Both the position numbers and the translations under genes were made by a program. Below are positions 42,823 to 51,222 of a stretch of 64,000 nucleotides of DNA, in pieces (the stretch's first letter is position 1; every line of letters begins with the position of its first letter). The notes under the pieces are model-generated. The model was given only the letters and a program-made list of their open reading frames with translations. It made no database searches and was not told the DNA's origin. Source of the stretch: Bradyrhizobium sp. S69 (GTDB lineage Bacteria > Pseudomonadota > Alphaproteobacteria > Rhizobiales > Xanthobacteraceae); the NCBI RefSeq assembly GCF_009766005.1, contig NZ_LMUK01000060.1:364502-428501 (forward strand), given 5' to 3'.

Positions 42823-44409
42823 TCAATGCGCCGGCTTCGCGCCGGCGCTGCGGTTGACCGAGCGCAGCGTCAGGGCCAGCGGCACCATCACCGCGGCGAT
42901 CAATCCCAGCGCAACGAACACGTCGATATAGGCGAGGATCGTCACTTGGCTCTGAACCAATTGACCGACCACCGCGGCGCTGGTTCCGGACGGGCTGCCG
43001 GTGGCCGTGCGGCCGTTGAGGTAACTTTGGATGCGGCCCAGGCTGTCGTTATAGAAGGGATTCCACGAGCCGATGTGCTCGACCAGGCGACTTTGATGAA
43101 ACTGCTCGCGTCTCGCCAGCACGGTCTGGCTCAGCGCCACCCCCATCGACCCGCCGAAATTTCGCGCCAGGTTAATCAGCGCCGAAGCCTGGTCGGTCTT
43201 CGCAGGCGAAATGCCGTCATAGGACGCGGTCGTGATCGGAATGAACACCAGCGGCAGGCCGATGCCGAGATAGATGCGGGACCAGGCGAAGTACCAGAAG
43301 TCGGCGTCGGTGGTCATCCGCAGCAGGTCGACCATGGCGTAGCATGCGATCGCGCCGCCCGCCGCGATCAGATAGCGCGGCTGGACGAACCCAAGCCGGC
43401 CCACCACCACCATCATCACCATCGTCACCGCGCCGCCCGGCGAGATCGCGAGCCCGGCCAGCGTCGCGGTGTAGCCGAATTCCTCCTGCAGCAGTTGCGG
43501 CAGGATCTGCGTGGTGGCGATCAACAACGCGCCTGTCACCAGCATGATGAGGAAGCAGGTGCCGAACTGGCGGCCGGTCAGCATCTTGATGTCGATCAGC
43601 GGCTGCGGCCGATTCAACTCCCACGGAATGAACAGCAACATCGAGGTGGCGGAAATCGCCGCGAAGGTCACGATGAACGGCGAACTGAACCAGTCGTCGA
43701 TCTGGCCGCGGTCGAGTACGACCTCGAGGCCGCCGAGGAATGTCGCGATGAGCAGGAAGCCGACGAAGTCGAAGTTCAGCCCCTTGGCCCAGAGCTGTGC
43801 ACGCTCCTTCGCCTTTTCCGGCGAGCTGGGAATGATCAGATAGATCAGCACGACAGAGATCATTCCGATCGGCACGTTGATGAGAAAGCACCAGTGCCAG
43901 GACAGATTGTCGCTCAGCCAGCCGCCGAGCGTCGGCCCGACGGCAGGTGCGACGACCACCGCGATGCCGTAGAGCGCAAATCCCTGGCTGCGCTTCGCGG
44001 GCGGGAAGGCCGCCGCCAGTATAGACTGCGCCACCGGCGTCATGCCGCCGCCGGCGAGGCCCTGCATTACGCGGAAGACCAGCAACGCCTGCAGATTCCA
44101 GGCAAAGCCGCACAGCAGCGAGCTCACCGTGAACAAGGTGATGCAGACCAGAAAGAAGTTCTTGCGCCCGAACATTTGCGCGATCCAGCCACTGGCGCAG
44201 AGCACGATCGAATTGGCGACCAGATAGGTCGTGATCACCCAGGAGGCTTCGTCGCTGCTGACGGCCAGTCCGCCGGATATGTAACGCAGCGCCACGTTGG
44301 CGATGGTGGTGTCGAGCACCTCCATGAAGGTCGCGACCGCAACCAGGACCGCGATGAGCCAGGGATTGGCGTTGCCGTATTCGCCCTTATCGGCTGTTGT
44401 GTCGGGCAT
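42823..44409 (-). CDS. DHA2-family multidrug efflux MFS transporter (EmrB type)
   Basis: The 528-residue protein has about fourteen transmembrane segments. The N-terminal motif is LDTTIANVAL (antiporter motif D1), with the loop motif GWIAQMFGRKNFF and motif C GPTLGGWLSDNLSWHW. It is the inner-membrane pump of an EmrAB-like system and works with the periplasmic adaptor encoded 15 bases upstream. It probably expels hydrophobic drugs or uncouplers using the proton gradient, through an outer-membrane channel encoded elsewhere. A regulator gene is not adjacent. Confidence 0.92.
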   Translation of the reverse strand: MPDTTADKGEYGNANPWLIAVLVAVATFMEVLDTTIANVALRYISGGLAVSSDEASWVITTYLVANSIVLCASGWIAQMFGRKNFFLVCITLFTVSSLLCGFAWNLQALLVFRVMQGLAGGGMTPVAQSILAAAFPPAKRSQGFALYGIAVVVAPAVGPTLGGWLSDNLSWHWCFLINVPIGMISVVLIYLIIPSSPEKAKERAQLWAKGLNFDFVGFLLIATFLGGLEVVLDRGQIDDWFSSPFIVTFAAISATSMLLFIPWELNRPQPLIDIKMLTGRQFGTCFLIMLVTGALLIATTQILPQLLQEEFGYTATLAGLAISPGGAVTMVMMVVVGRLGFVQPRYLIAAGGAIACYAMVDLLRMTTDADFWYFAWSRIYLGIGLPLVFIPITTASYDGISPAKTDQASALINLARNFGGSMGVALSQTVLARREQFHQSRLVEHIGSWNPFYNDSLGRIQSYLNGRTATGSPSGTSAAVVGQLVQSQVTILAYIDVFVALGLIAAVMVPLALTLRSVNRSAGAKPAH

Positions 44410-44424
44410 CGGCCGCGATCCCGC

Positions 44425-45699
44425 TCAGGGACGCACGGTGACGGTCGGCACCACCGACATGCCGGGTCCCAGTTCGACTTCAGGACGCTTGTCGAACGTA
44501 ATCTTGACCGGGACGCGCTGCACCACTTTCACATAATTTCCGGTGGCGTTTTCCGCCGGCAACAGGCTGAAGGCGGTGCCGCTGCCGGCCTGAACGCTGT
44601 CGACCCGGCCGGGGAACGTTCTGCCGAAGGCGTCGACGCTGATATCGACCGATTGTCCGACGCGCATGTCGCGAAGTTGAGATTCCTTGAAATTGGCCGT
44701 GACCCAGATATCCGTCGGCACGACGACCATGATCGACTGTCCGGGTGCGGCCAGTGCACCGACGGCGGCGGTCAGCTTGGTGACACGGCCATCGACGGTG
44801 GCGCGCAGCTCGGTGCGCTGCAGATCAGCGTCGGCGCGATCCTTTTGCGCCTTGGCCTGATCGAGCTGCGCCGCGGCGCCGATTTTTTGTGCGTTCAGCA
44901 CGTCGATCTGACGTTCGGCGACCACCTTGGCCGCGGTCGCCGCGTCAAGCGCAGCCTGCTTGCCTGTGAAGTCGGAGGAGGCCTGTTGCGCGCGCTGAAC
45001 GGTGCCGGCACCCTTCTGCACGAGGTCCTGGTATCGGGTATTTTCGTCGGTCGAGAATTTGAGCGCGGCCTGGGCTTCCGTCACCTGTTGCGTGGCCTGA
45101 TCGATTTGGGCTCTCTGGGCCGCGATCTGGGCATCGATGTTTTTTGTCGACGCTTCGTCCTGGTGGATCTGTCCTTCCGCCTGATCCAGCGCGGCTTTGT
45201 AGTTGCGCGTGTCGATGGTCGCGAGCAGGTCGCCATTCCTAACGATCTGGTTGTCGGTGACATTGACGCTGATGATGTTGCCGGTGATTTGCGGGCTGAC
45301 CAGCACCGACCGGCCGTCGATAAAGGCATCGTCGGTGCTTTCATAGTGCCGGGCATGAAGATACCATGCGATCCCGGCAATGAATCCTGCGACGATCAAT
45401 CCAAGGCAAACGATCATCGCGATCGGATGCTTCTGAAACGCGCCCTTGATACCCTTCGGACCCTGCGCCTCGGTTTGATCGGATGCGGGATCTTTCTTCG
45501 GATCGTCGGGATTTGGTTTTCCGGTGTCGGGTCTCGGTTGCGGCTTTTCCGCCCGCAGGTCCGCGTCCTCTTGCGAAGCTTCCTTAGGCGTATCCTTGGG
45601 CGCATCCTTCGATTTCAGTTCGGATGACCTGCCGATATGCAAGACATCCTTCGAAGTCGGGGGCGGAGCACCAACGTCTGTCGGATCGGCATAACTCAT
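44425..45699 (-). CDS. HlyD/EmrA-family membrane fusion protein
   Basis: From the ATG at 45699 there are 424 residues. A charged cytosolic stretch of about 85 residues, rich in Lys, Asp and Pro, is followed by one transmembrane helix (IAMIVCLGLIVAGFIAGIAW). The lipoyl-like half (RSVLVSPQITGNIISVNV), a long coiled coil of about 140 residues, the second lipoyl half (LRATVDGRVTKLTAAVGALA) and a beta-barrel domain (FKESQLRDMRVGQSVDISVD) come next. This is the classical EmrA adaptor. The long acidic/basic N-terminus is unusual for the family. The gene precedes the efflux pump in one operon. Confidence 0.9.
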   Translation of the reverse strand: MSYADPTDVGAPPPTSKDVLHIGRSSELKSKDAPKDTPKEASQEDADLRAEKPQPRPDTGKPNPDDPKKDPASDQTEAQGPKGIKGAFQKHPIAMIVCLGLIVAGFIAGIAWYLHARHYESTDDAFIDGRSVLVSPQITGNIISVNVTDNQIVRNGDLLATIDTRNYKAALDQAEGQIHQDEASTKNIDAQIAAQRAQIDQATQQVTEAQAALKFSTDENTRYQDLVQKGAGTVQRAQQASSDFTGKQAALDAATAAKVVAERQIDVLNAQKIGAAAQLDQAKAQKDRADADLQRTELRATVDGRVTKLTAAVGALAAPGQSIMVVVPTDIWVTANFKESQLRDMRVGQSVDISVDAFGRTFPGRVDSVQAGSGTAFSLLPAENATGNYVKVVQRVPVKITFDKRPEVELGPGMSVVPTVTVRP

Positions 45700-45955
45700 G
45701 TTCGCTAACTCATTCCGTCGTCGCGACCGGCGCTTGTGCAATGCCCAAGGGTCAAGGGTCGGAAACGGACCGGCGCGGAACTTGTTCCTATTTCTGCGTC
45801 CAACGCCGAAGGAAACTTCAATTTTGAAGCTTAAATTTCGGAAGCTCGCACCCGGGCCGCGAACCAACGGCTTTCGGCGAGCAGAGTTCCTAAGGAAGAG
45901 CTCCTAAGGATCTGAGTGGATCAGTGCCGTGGCGCTCATTGGCGGCGACGTCCCC

Positions 45956-46768
45956 TCACTGCGGCAAATTGTTGGTCTTGGCGACCCAGGCCCGCACGTC
46001 GGTCAGCACCTCGGGCAATACCGCCTTGACCTCCTGCACGGTCATGCCGGCCTTGATGCGGGGGTCGTAGAGCAGATTGAGGATGTATTGATCGTAGACG
46101 TCGAAGAAGCCCATCGACACCTGGTCGTTGAACATGGTCCAGGGCACCGAGCTGGTGTCGTTGATCGGCCCCAGCGCCTGCAGCAGTTCCTCATAGGCGC
46201 AGTCGAGGAAGACGAAGTCGCCGCTGTCGACGGTGAGGATGACGTCGGAATGCTGGATCTCGAAGTTCTCGTTCTTGCGGAAGCCGGACAGACATTGCGG
46301 ATCGAGCGAAGAGCGAATCTCCTTGGCGCGCTCGCTGCCGTAAAAATTGGTGATGGTGCGCGACAGGTCGCGGTCGCGCACCAGGTTGACGACGACATTG
46401 GCGTCGTCGCTGCTCGATGTCATCGCGATGTCGAGGTGCGCAATGCGCAAGCCGATGTCGTCGACCACCTTGGCGAGTTGCGCCTTGCGATCGGCGCGGC
46501 CCGCGCTATCGGCGAACACCCGCACCGGCATGTCGTATTTGCGGATGCGGTCGACCCGGCCCGCCAGATGATATTCGGCGCCGAACGCGGTCTTGAAAAA
46601 CCCTTCGGTGATCTCGCTGTCGGTGAACGTCTTCTTTTCGGCGCGCTGACGCGAGGCGATGGCGGGAATTTCCGTGGCCGCGGTTCGGGCGACGTCGACG
46701 GTGACGACGCAGGCCAGCACGACCGCGAGTGTCCGCAACAAAGGTTGGTGCCGGAAAGATGCGCGCAT
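45956..46768 (-). CDS. DUF2927-family exported protein
   Basis: The 270-residue protein starts at 46768 with a signal peptide (MRASFRHQPLLRTLAVVLACVV). The body resembles DUF2927: an FTDSEITEGFFKTAFG start, the RYDMP-like KYDMPVRVF strand, VNLVRDRDLSRTI and the Cys-containing QCLSGF and FLDCAYEELLQALGPINDT segments. The two Cys may form a disulfide. A later stretch (LLYDPRIKAGMTVQEVKAVL) is typical of the family's C-terminus. Its role is unknown. Some members resemble metalloproteases without a clear active site. It lies downstream of an L,D-transpeptidase, separated by an inverted repeat. Confidence 0.7.
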   Translation of the reverse strand: MRASFRHQPLLRTLAVVLACVVTVDVARTAATEIPAIASRQRAEKKTFTDSEITEGFFKTAFGAEYHLAGRVDRIRKYDMPVRVFADSAGRADRKAQLAKVVDDIGLRIAHLDIAMTSSSDDANVVVNLVRDRDLSRTITNFYGSERAKEIRSSLDPQCLSGFRKNENFEIQHSDVILTVDSGDFVFLDCAYEELLQALGPINDTSSVPWTMFNDQVSMGFFDVYDQYILNLLYDPRIKAGMTVQEVKAVLPEVLTDVRAWVAKTNNLPQ

Positions 46769-46840
46769 TGCATCGACGCTGCCGCAATTGGCGCGCGTTC
46801 GCAAGTCTTGATCCGGCGCGGTTGCCGTCAGCAAGCCGTA

Positions 46841-46875
46841 GGGTGGGCACGGCGCAAGCGCGCCTTTGCCCACCC
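46841..46875. repeat. Inverted repeat GGGTGGGCA/TGCCCACCC
   Basis: Outer nine-base arms are perfect and inner GGCGC and GCGCC arms extend them. This is another dispersed palindrome seen once in the window, between the L,D-transpeptidase stop and the DUF2927 start. Confidence 0.75.
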
Positions 46876-46899
46876 ACCATGACGCGCCGATCTCTCGGA

Positions 46900-47466
46900 T
46901 TAGTTCTTCACCACCACGGTGGCGCCGACCGAGACGCGGTTATAGAGATCGGTCACGTCGTCATTGGTCATGCGGAAGCAGCCGGACGATACCGCCTGGC
47001 CGATGGTTTCCGGCTCGTTCGAGCCGTGAATGCGATAGAGCGTCGAGCCCAGATACATCGCGCGGGCGCCGAGCGGGTTGTCGATGCCGCCGGCCATATG
47101 GCGCGGCAGGTCAGGGCGCCGGCGCAGCATCTGCGACGGCGGGGTCCAGCTCGGCCATTCCTTCTTGGCGGAGACCCTATGCACGCCGCCCCAGCGAAAA
47201 CCGTCGCGGCCGACGCCGATGCCGTAGCGCAACGCCTGGCCGCCCGGCAGCACGAGATAGAGCCGGCGTTCCGCGGTAGAGATGTAAATGGTCCCCGGCG
47301 CATAACCGCTGTCGAAATTGACCAGCGTGCGCGCGATCGGGCCGGAGCCGCCGCCGCCGAAGAAACTGGGGCCGCCGCTCATGATGTCGTAGTTCTGGGC
47401 CTGCGCGTGGCCGGCACCGGCCAGCAAGGTCACCGCGGCGAACAAACAGGCAAGGGCGCGCGTCAT
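46900..47466 (-). CDS. L,D-transpeptidase (YkuD domain)
   Basis: A 188-residue exported enzyme with a signal peptide (MTRALACLFAAVTLLAGAGH) and a YkuD catalytic domain from about residue 57. The active-site motif reads HGSNEPETIG then SSGCFRM, giving the His and the nucleophilic Cys. It forms 3-3 peptidoglycan cross-links or attaches proteins to peptidoglycan in the periplasm. Rhizobiales carry many such paralogs. Length is normal for a single-domain member. It may be co-transcribed with the DUF2927 gene downstream. Confidence 0.93.
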   Translation of the reverse strand: MTRALACLFAAVTLLAGAGHAQAQNYDIMSGGPSFFGGGGSGPIARTLVNFDSGYAPGTIYISTAERRLYLVLPGGQALRYGIGVGRDGFRWGGVHRVSAKKEWPSWTPPSQMLRRRPDLPRHMAGGIDNPLGARAMYLGSTLYRIHGSNEPETIGQAVSSGCFRMTNDDVTDLYNRVSVGATVVVKN

Positions 47467-47840
47467 TATTCATCCTCATGAAAAATCGACTTGCCGCGAG
47501 ACAGGCCATAATCGCGCCGATTTCGCAAGCAACGAGCCCGTGAGGGCCGGGATTTTCAAATATTGCGTTAAGAGAGACACAGATGTTGTTCGTGCAACAT
47601 CGAGTGCGCTTCGACTCCCCCCCCTTGCGGGGTCCGAGGCGAGCGGAGCTCGCTCTCGAGGTTGGGGGTGGGGGTCTCCAAGCACTGTGCTTGCGGCCAC
47701 CCCCCACCCCAACCCTCCCCCGCAAGGGGGGAGGGAGAACTCCCGCGATGGCAGCAATGCCTGCGGACCCTTTGACGAAACGCGTCAGGAATGATTGATC
47801 TTCGCCAGCTGTGAAAAATATCGCGAACGGGAGTGGAATG
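47467..47840. other. 374-bp divergent intergenic region with a large palindrome
   Basis: The L,D-transpeptidase and the thiamine enzyme diverge from here. It contains a short hairpin ATGTTG-N6-CAACAT at 47583 and a long GC-rich palindromic repeat at 47615-47736. The promoters should lie on either side of it. No gene is seen. Confidence 0.65.
47615..47736. repeat. Large G/C-tract palindromic repeat
   Basis: Outer arms CTCCCCCCCC-TTGCGGGG and CCCCCGCAAGGGGGGAGGGAG enclose inner arms GGTTGGGGGTGGGGG and CCCCCCACCCCAACC. It is a strong dispersed-repeat type, seen once here. Confidence 0.85.
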
Positions 47841-49388
47841 ATGAACGGTGCGGAAAGTCTGGTGCGGACCCTGGTGGCGGGTGGCGTTGATGTGTGTTTC
47901 GCCAATCCGGGCACCTCGGAGATGCATTTTGTCGCCGCGCTGGACCGGGTGGAGGGCATGCGCTGCGTGCTCGGCCTGTTCGAGGGCGTGGTAACGGGGG
48001 CTGCGGACGGCTATTTCCGCATGAAGGGCAGCCCGGCCTCGACCTTGCTGCACCTCGGACCCGGCCTCGCCAACGGCCTCGCCAATCTGCACAACGCCAA
48101 GAAAGCGCATTCCGGCATCGTCAACATCGTCGGCCAGCACGCGGGCTATCACATCGGTTTCAACGCGCCGCTGACCTCCGATATCGAGGGCCTGGCGCGG
48201 CCGATGTCGGCCTGGGTGCGCACCTCGCCGGATGCCAAATCCATCGCCGCCGACGGCGCCGCGGCGATCGCCGCGGCCAAGAGCGCGCCCCCTCAGATCG
48301 CAACCCTGATCCTGCCGGCCGACACCGCCTGGAACGAGGCCGACGGCATCGCCGAGGTGCCGGTCGACAGCCAGCGCGTGAGCTATTCCGCCAAAGCCGT
48401 CGATGAAGCGGCCCGGATCCTGCGCGACGATCCGGCCCACACGTTGGTGCTGATGACCGGCAGTGCGCTGACCGCCGAGGCGCTGGCGCTGGCCGAGCAG
48501 ATCGCCGGCAAGACCGGCTGCAAGGTGATGGGCCAGACCTATCATCCGCGCATGGCGCGCGGGCAGGGCCGGTTCTCGATCGACCGCATTCCCTATGTGA
48601 TCGAACTGGCGCTGCCGATCCTGAAGAACTTCAAGCATATCGTGCTGGTCGAGGCCAACGACCCGGTCGCGTTCTTTGCCTATCCGAACAAGCCCAGCAT
48701 GCTCAAGGCGGAAGGCACCGACGTCCACCGCATGACCTCCTGGGGCGAGAACTCGGTCGCAGCGCTGGAAGCGCTGGCCGGCGCGGTCGGCGCCAAGCCG
48801 TCCGACGTCAAGCCGCAGAAATTGATGGAATTGGCAAAACCGACCGGCGCGCTGACCCACGCCTCGATCGCGCAGGCGATCGCGATGGCTATTCCGGAAA
48901 ACGCCATCATGGTCGATGAATCCATCACCACCGGCCGCGGCTTCTTTCCGCCGACGGCGGCCTCCAAGCCGCATGACTGGTTGCAGAACATGGGCGGCTC
49001 GATCGGCTTCTCGACGCCGGTTGCCACGGGAGCGGCGGTCGCCTGTCCGGATCGCAAGGTGATCTGCATGGTCGGCGACGGCAGCGCGATGTACACCATC
49101 CAGTCCCTGTGGACGCAGGCCCGCGAAGGGCTCAACGTGCTGACCATCGTGTTCGCCAACCGGATCTACCAGATCCTGCGCGGCGAATTCGACGGCGTCG
49201 GCGCTGGCGATCCCGGCCAGCGGGCGATGGACATGCTGAAGATCGATGGCCCGACCATCGATTTCGTTTCGCTCGCCAAGGGCATGGGCGTGCCGGCCCG
49301 CTCGGTCGACAATGTCGACGATTTCGTCAAGGCGCTGGCCGAAGGCGTCGCGGACAAGGGGCCGCGGCTGATCGAAGTGCAGATGTAA
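47841..49388 (+). CDS. Acetolactate-synthase-like thiamine-diphosphate enzyme
   Basis: The 515-residue protein starts MNGAESLVRTLV, seven bases after GGGAG. An adjacent ATG at 47838 is an alternative. The three thiamine-enzyme domains are present. The cofactor-activating Glu is in LGLFEGVVTGAADGY, and the diphosphate motif is VGDGSAMYTIQSLW to VFANRIYQIL. Substrate loop residues of true acetolactate synthase are changed, and there is no FAD-binding signature or regulatory subunit gene, so biosynthesis of branched-chain amino acids is unlikely. It is more likely a 2-oxo-acid decarboxylase or lyase of catabolism. It is the third thiamine-enzyme locus in the window. Confidence 0.82.
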   Translation: MNGAESLVRTLVAGGVDVCFANPGTSEMHFVAALDRVEGMRCVLGLFEGVVTGAADGYFRMKGSPASTLLHLGPGLANGLANLHNAKKAHSGIVNIVGQHAGYHIGFNAPLTSDIEGLARPMSAWVRTSPDAKSIAADGAAAIAAAKSAPPQIATLILPADTAWNEADGIAEVPVDSQRVSYSAKAVDEAARILRDDPAHTLVLMTGSALTAEALALAEQIAGKTGCKVMGQTYHPRMARGQGRFSIDRIPYVIELALPILKNFKHIVLVEANDPVAFFAYPNKPSMLKAEGTDVHRMTSWGENSVAALEALAGAVGAKPSDVKPQKLMELAKPTGALTHASIAQAIAMAIPENAIMVDESITTGRGFFPPTAASKPHDWLQNMGGSIGFSTPVATGAAVACPDRKVICMVGDGSAMYTIQSLWTQAREGLNVLTIVFANRIYQILRGEFDGVGAGDPGQRAMDMLKIDGPTIDFVSLAKGMGVPARSVDNVDDFVKALAEGVADKGPRLIEVQM

Positions 49389-49437
49389 ACGGGACGAGCG
49401 CTTCAGAGCGAGGCGGGACGTTGCCGGCGGAGAATGC

Positions 49438-49965
49438 ATGCAAGCCGCGATGCAGGCCGAACTGGACAAGGTGGTCGCAGCCCTCGGTGAATTCTATGCA
49501 CGCGAGACCCATCTGCTTGAGCAGGATCTCGGCGAGCGGACCCTGACGCACCGCCTCGCGGTGCATCTGGAAAGCAGGTTCGCCGGCTGGGATGTCGATT
49601 GCGACTATAACCGGCTGGGCGAGCGCCGGCTGCGGCTGCCGAAGGGCGCGATCGTCTCCACCGACGACGATAGCGGCAAATCGGTCTATCCCGATATCGT
49701 GGTGCACCGCAGGACGGTCCCGGAAAACCTGCTGGCGATCGAAGTCCGCAAGGCGGCCAACCATCAGCCGCTCGAACATGACCGCCACAAGCTGCGGGCG
49801 ATGACCGATCCGCATCTGTGGCACGCCTATCGGCTCGGGGTGTTGCTGACGCTTGCGAAAACCAATTTGGCGGCGTCCGAAGTCTATCTCGGCGGCGTGG
49901 TCGACGGGCCGCTGTCGGGCTGGCTGGCCGGGCGGCTGCGGGAGGCCGGCCTGGCGGCGGCGTGA
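49438..49965 (+). CDS. PD-(D/E)XK nuclease-like protein
   Basis: The 175-residue protein has a pattern like restriction-endonuclease folds: an N-terminal helix with Glu33 (ERTLTHRLAVHLE), the strand WDVDCDYNR, then Asp86 in YPDIVVHRR and Glu102 with Lys105 in LLAIEVRKA. The Lys of the usual E-x-K is shifted (EVRK), so catalysis may be weakened or use a variant triad. No DNA-binding domain is attached. Similar stand-alone proteins are widespread and uncharacterised. It begins 50 bases after the thiamine enzyme. The 3' end carries a 22-base tandem duplication that includes the stop codon. Confidence 0.6.
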   Translation: MQAAMQAELDKVVAALGEFYARETHLLEQDLGERTLTHRLAVHLESRFAGWDVDCDYNRLGERRLRLPKGAIVSTDDDSGKSVYPDIVVHRRTVPENLLAIEVRKAANHQPLEHDRHKLRAMTDPHLWHAYRLGVLLTLAKTNLAASEVYLGGVVDGPLSGWLAGRLREAGLAAA

Positions 49966-49985
49966 GGCCGGCCTGGCGGCGGCGT
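49942..49985 (+). repeat. 22-bp perfect tandem duplication at a gene end
   Basis: Two copies of a 22-base unit (starting GAGGCCGGCCTGG) lie head to tail. The stop TGA of the nuclease-like gene is formed at the junction, and a third partial copy GAGGCC follows. Confidence 0.9.
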
Positions 49986-50063
49986 GAGGCCAATATTGTA
50001 AGGTGCGAGGGAACCGGCGGGCGCCGTCGGCGATTGTGTTCCTGATGCGCTCAGGAGGCGATC

Positions 50064-50210
50064 ATGTCGGATCACTGGATCAATTCGACCGACCGGTTTG
50101 ACGGCCGGCGTGACACCGCGGAAGACGAAGCCGCCTACGTCGCCGGCTGGACCATCAGCGGTCTTGCGACATTAGGCGTCATCGTCGCGGTCTGGATCTT
50201 CGCGATTTGA
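50064..50210 (+). CDS. Small single-pass membrane protein (48 aa)
   Basis: An AGGAGG ribosome site ends seven bases before the ATG. The 48 residues hold an acidic N-terminal half (STDRFDGRRDTAEDEAAY) and a C-terminal transmembrane helix (GWTISGLATLGVIVAVWIFA) running to the stop. The perfect ribosome site and clean topology argue for a real gene. It lies at the edge between GC-rich host-like sequence and the less GC-rich TcmP patch. Function unknown. Confidence 0.7.
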   Translation: MSDHWINSTDRFDGRRDTAEDEAAYVAGWTISGLATLGVIVAVWIFAI

Positions 50211-50388
50211 GGTTGGCGACAGCGAAGACGCCGCGAGCGCGCATTTTGGCGCGAGCGGTCGGGTGCCGTCGATTAAGTGGCTTCATTGTCAACAAACGCA
50301 CGCATTAACTATCATTAAAATTATTAGCAACCAGTGGTGGTATATTGGATTTCGCTGGTGCTACGATGCCCCATGATTGGGGTGGAAT

Positions 50389-51216
50389 GTGGCACAAAAA
50401 GCGATTGACCCGAGCGATGTTCTGCTCGCCGATATTGTCGGCCCATGGGCGTCAGAGAAGCACGAGCGGCTAAGCAAATATGTAGATTCCTACCGTAGTG
50501 CGCGTGCGATGTTTCTGCCGCCGAAAGGCACGGGGGGAGCCGCATACATCGAACTGTTCTCGGGCCCCGGCCGATCGCTGGTTGAAGGTGCGGGATACTT
50601 CATTGACGGGAGCCCGCTTGTCGCCTTCAAAGCGGCACAGCTAAGCGGCACAAAATTCTCCGAACTGCATTTCAACGATCTGGACTCCGAAAACATTGAC
50701 GCGCTTCGCCAGCGAATTGCACAACTAGGTGGGGCAGCCCAGTTTTATAACGAAGCGGCGTCAACGGCGGTCGATCGGATCACTTATGCGCTCAATCCTA
50801 CGGGCCTGCACTTCGCCTTTCTTGATCCGTACAATTTAGAAAGCCTGCCTTTCTCGATCATTCAAAAGTTGGCTACGTTGAGCCGTATGGACATGTTGAT
50901 CCATGTTAGCATTTTCGATCTGCAGCGGAACCTTAGGCGATATCTAAATGAGCGGCGCGTTTTAGACTCATTCATGCCCGGATGGCATGATGCTGTCGAT
51001 GTGAATCGCGGTGACCAAGCCGTTCGAACTGCCTTGCTGCGCCATTGGCTCGGTCTGATCAAAGGGTTGGGGACCACTCCAGCGGATGGTATTGAACTGG
51101 TATCGGCGACTGGTGGGCAGCGTTTGTACTGGCTCGTTTTCGTTAGTGCTCACCCACTAGGCCGCAAGCTTTGGAATGATATCAGCAACGTGAACAATCA
51201 AGGACGATTACTATGA
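50389..51216 (+). CDS. tcmP: Three-Cys-motif partner protein TcmP
   Basis: From the GTG at 50389 there are 275 residues. The first block VGPWASEKHERLSKYVDSY and the second AAYIELFSGPGRS are hallmarks of the TcmP family. The latter resembles the glycine loop of a methyltransferase-like Rossmann fold. LHFNDLDSENI and HFAFLDPYNLESLPFSII follow as further conserved blocks. GGGG lies seven bases before the start. A TTG four codons upstream is possible. The protein is always discussed with a three-Cys (DUF5131/Gp37-like) partner, and such a gene follows after six bases. Function of the pair is unknown. Base composition is less GC-rich than in the surroundings. Confidence 0.85.
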   Translation: MAQKAIDPSDVLLADIVGPWASEKHERLSKYVDSYRSARAMFLPPKGTGGAAYIELFSGPGRSLVEGAGYFIDGSPLVAFKAAQLSGTKFSELHFNDLDSENIDALRQRIAQLGGAAQFYNEAASTAVDRITYALNPTGLHFAFLDPYNLESLPFSIIQKLATLSRMDMLIHVSIFDLQRNLRRYLNERRVLDSFMPGWHDAVDVNRGDQAVRTALLRHWLGLIKGLGTTPADGIELVSATGGQRLYWLVFVSAHPLGRKLWNDISNVNNQGRLL

Positions 51217-51222
51217 GGCAGC

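Noticed and set aside
42646..45627. A 993-codon plus-strand open frame
   Set aside because: It lies antisense to the EmrA/EmrB-type genes, is rich in Arg, His, Gln and Asp, and has no domain. It is a by-product of high GC content.
47615..47736. Terminator for the L,D-transpeptidase or thiamine enzyme
   Set aside because: The palindrome is between divergent gene starts, so it cannot end either transcript. It is a dispersed repeat.
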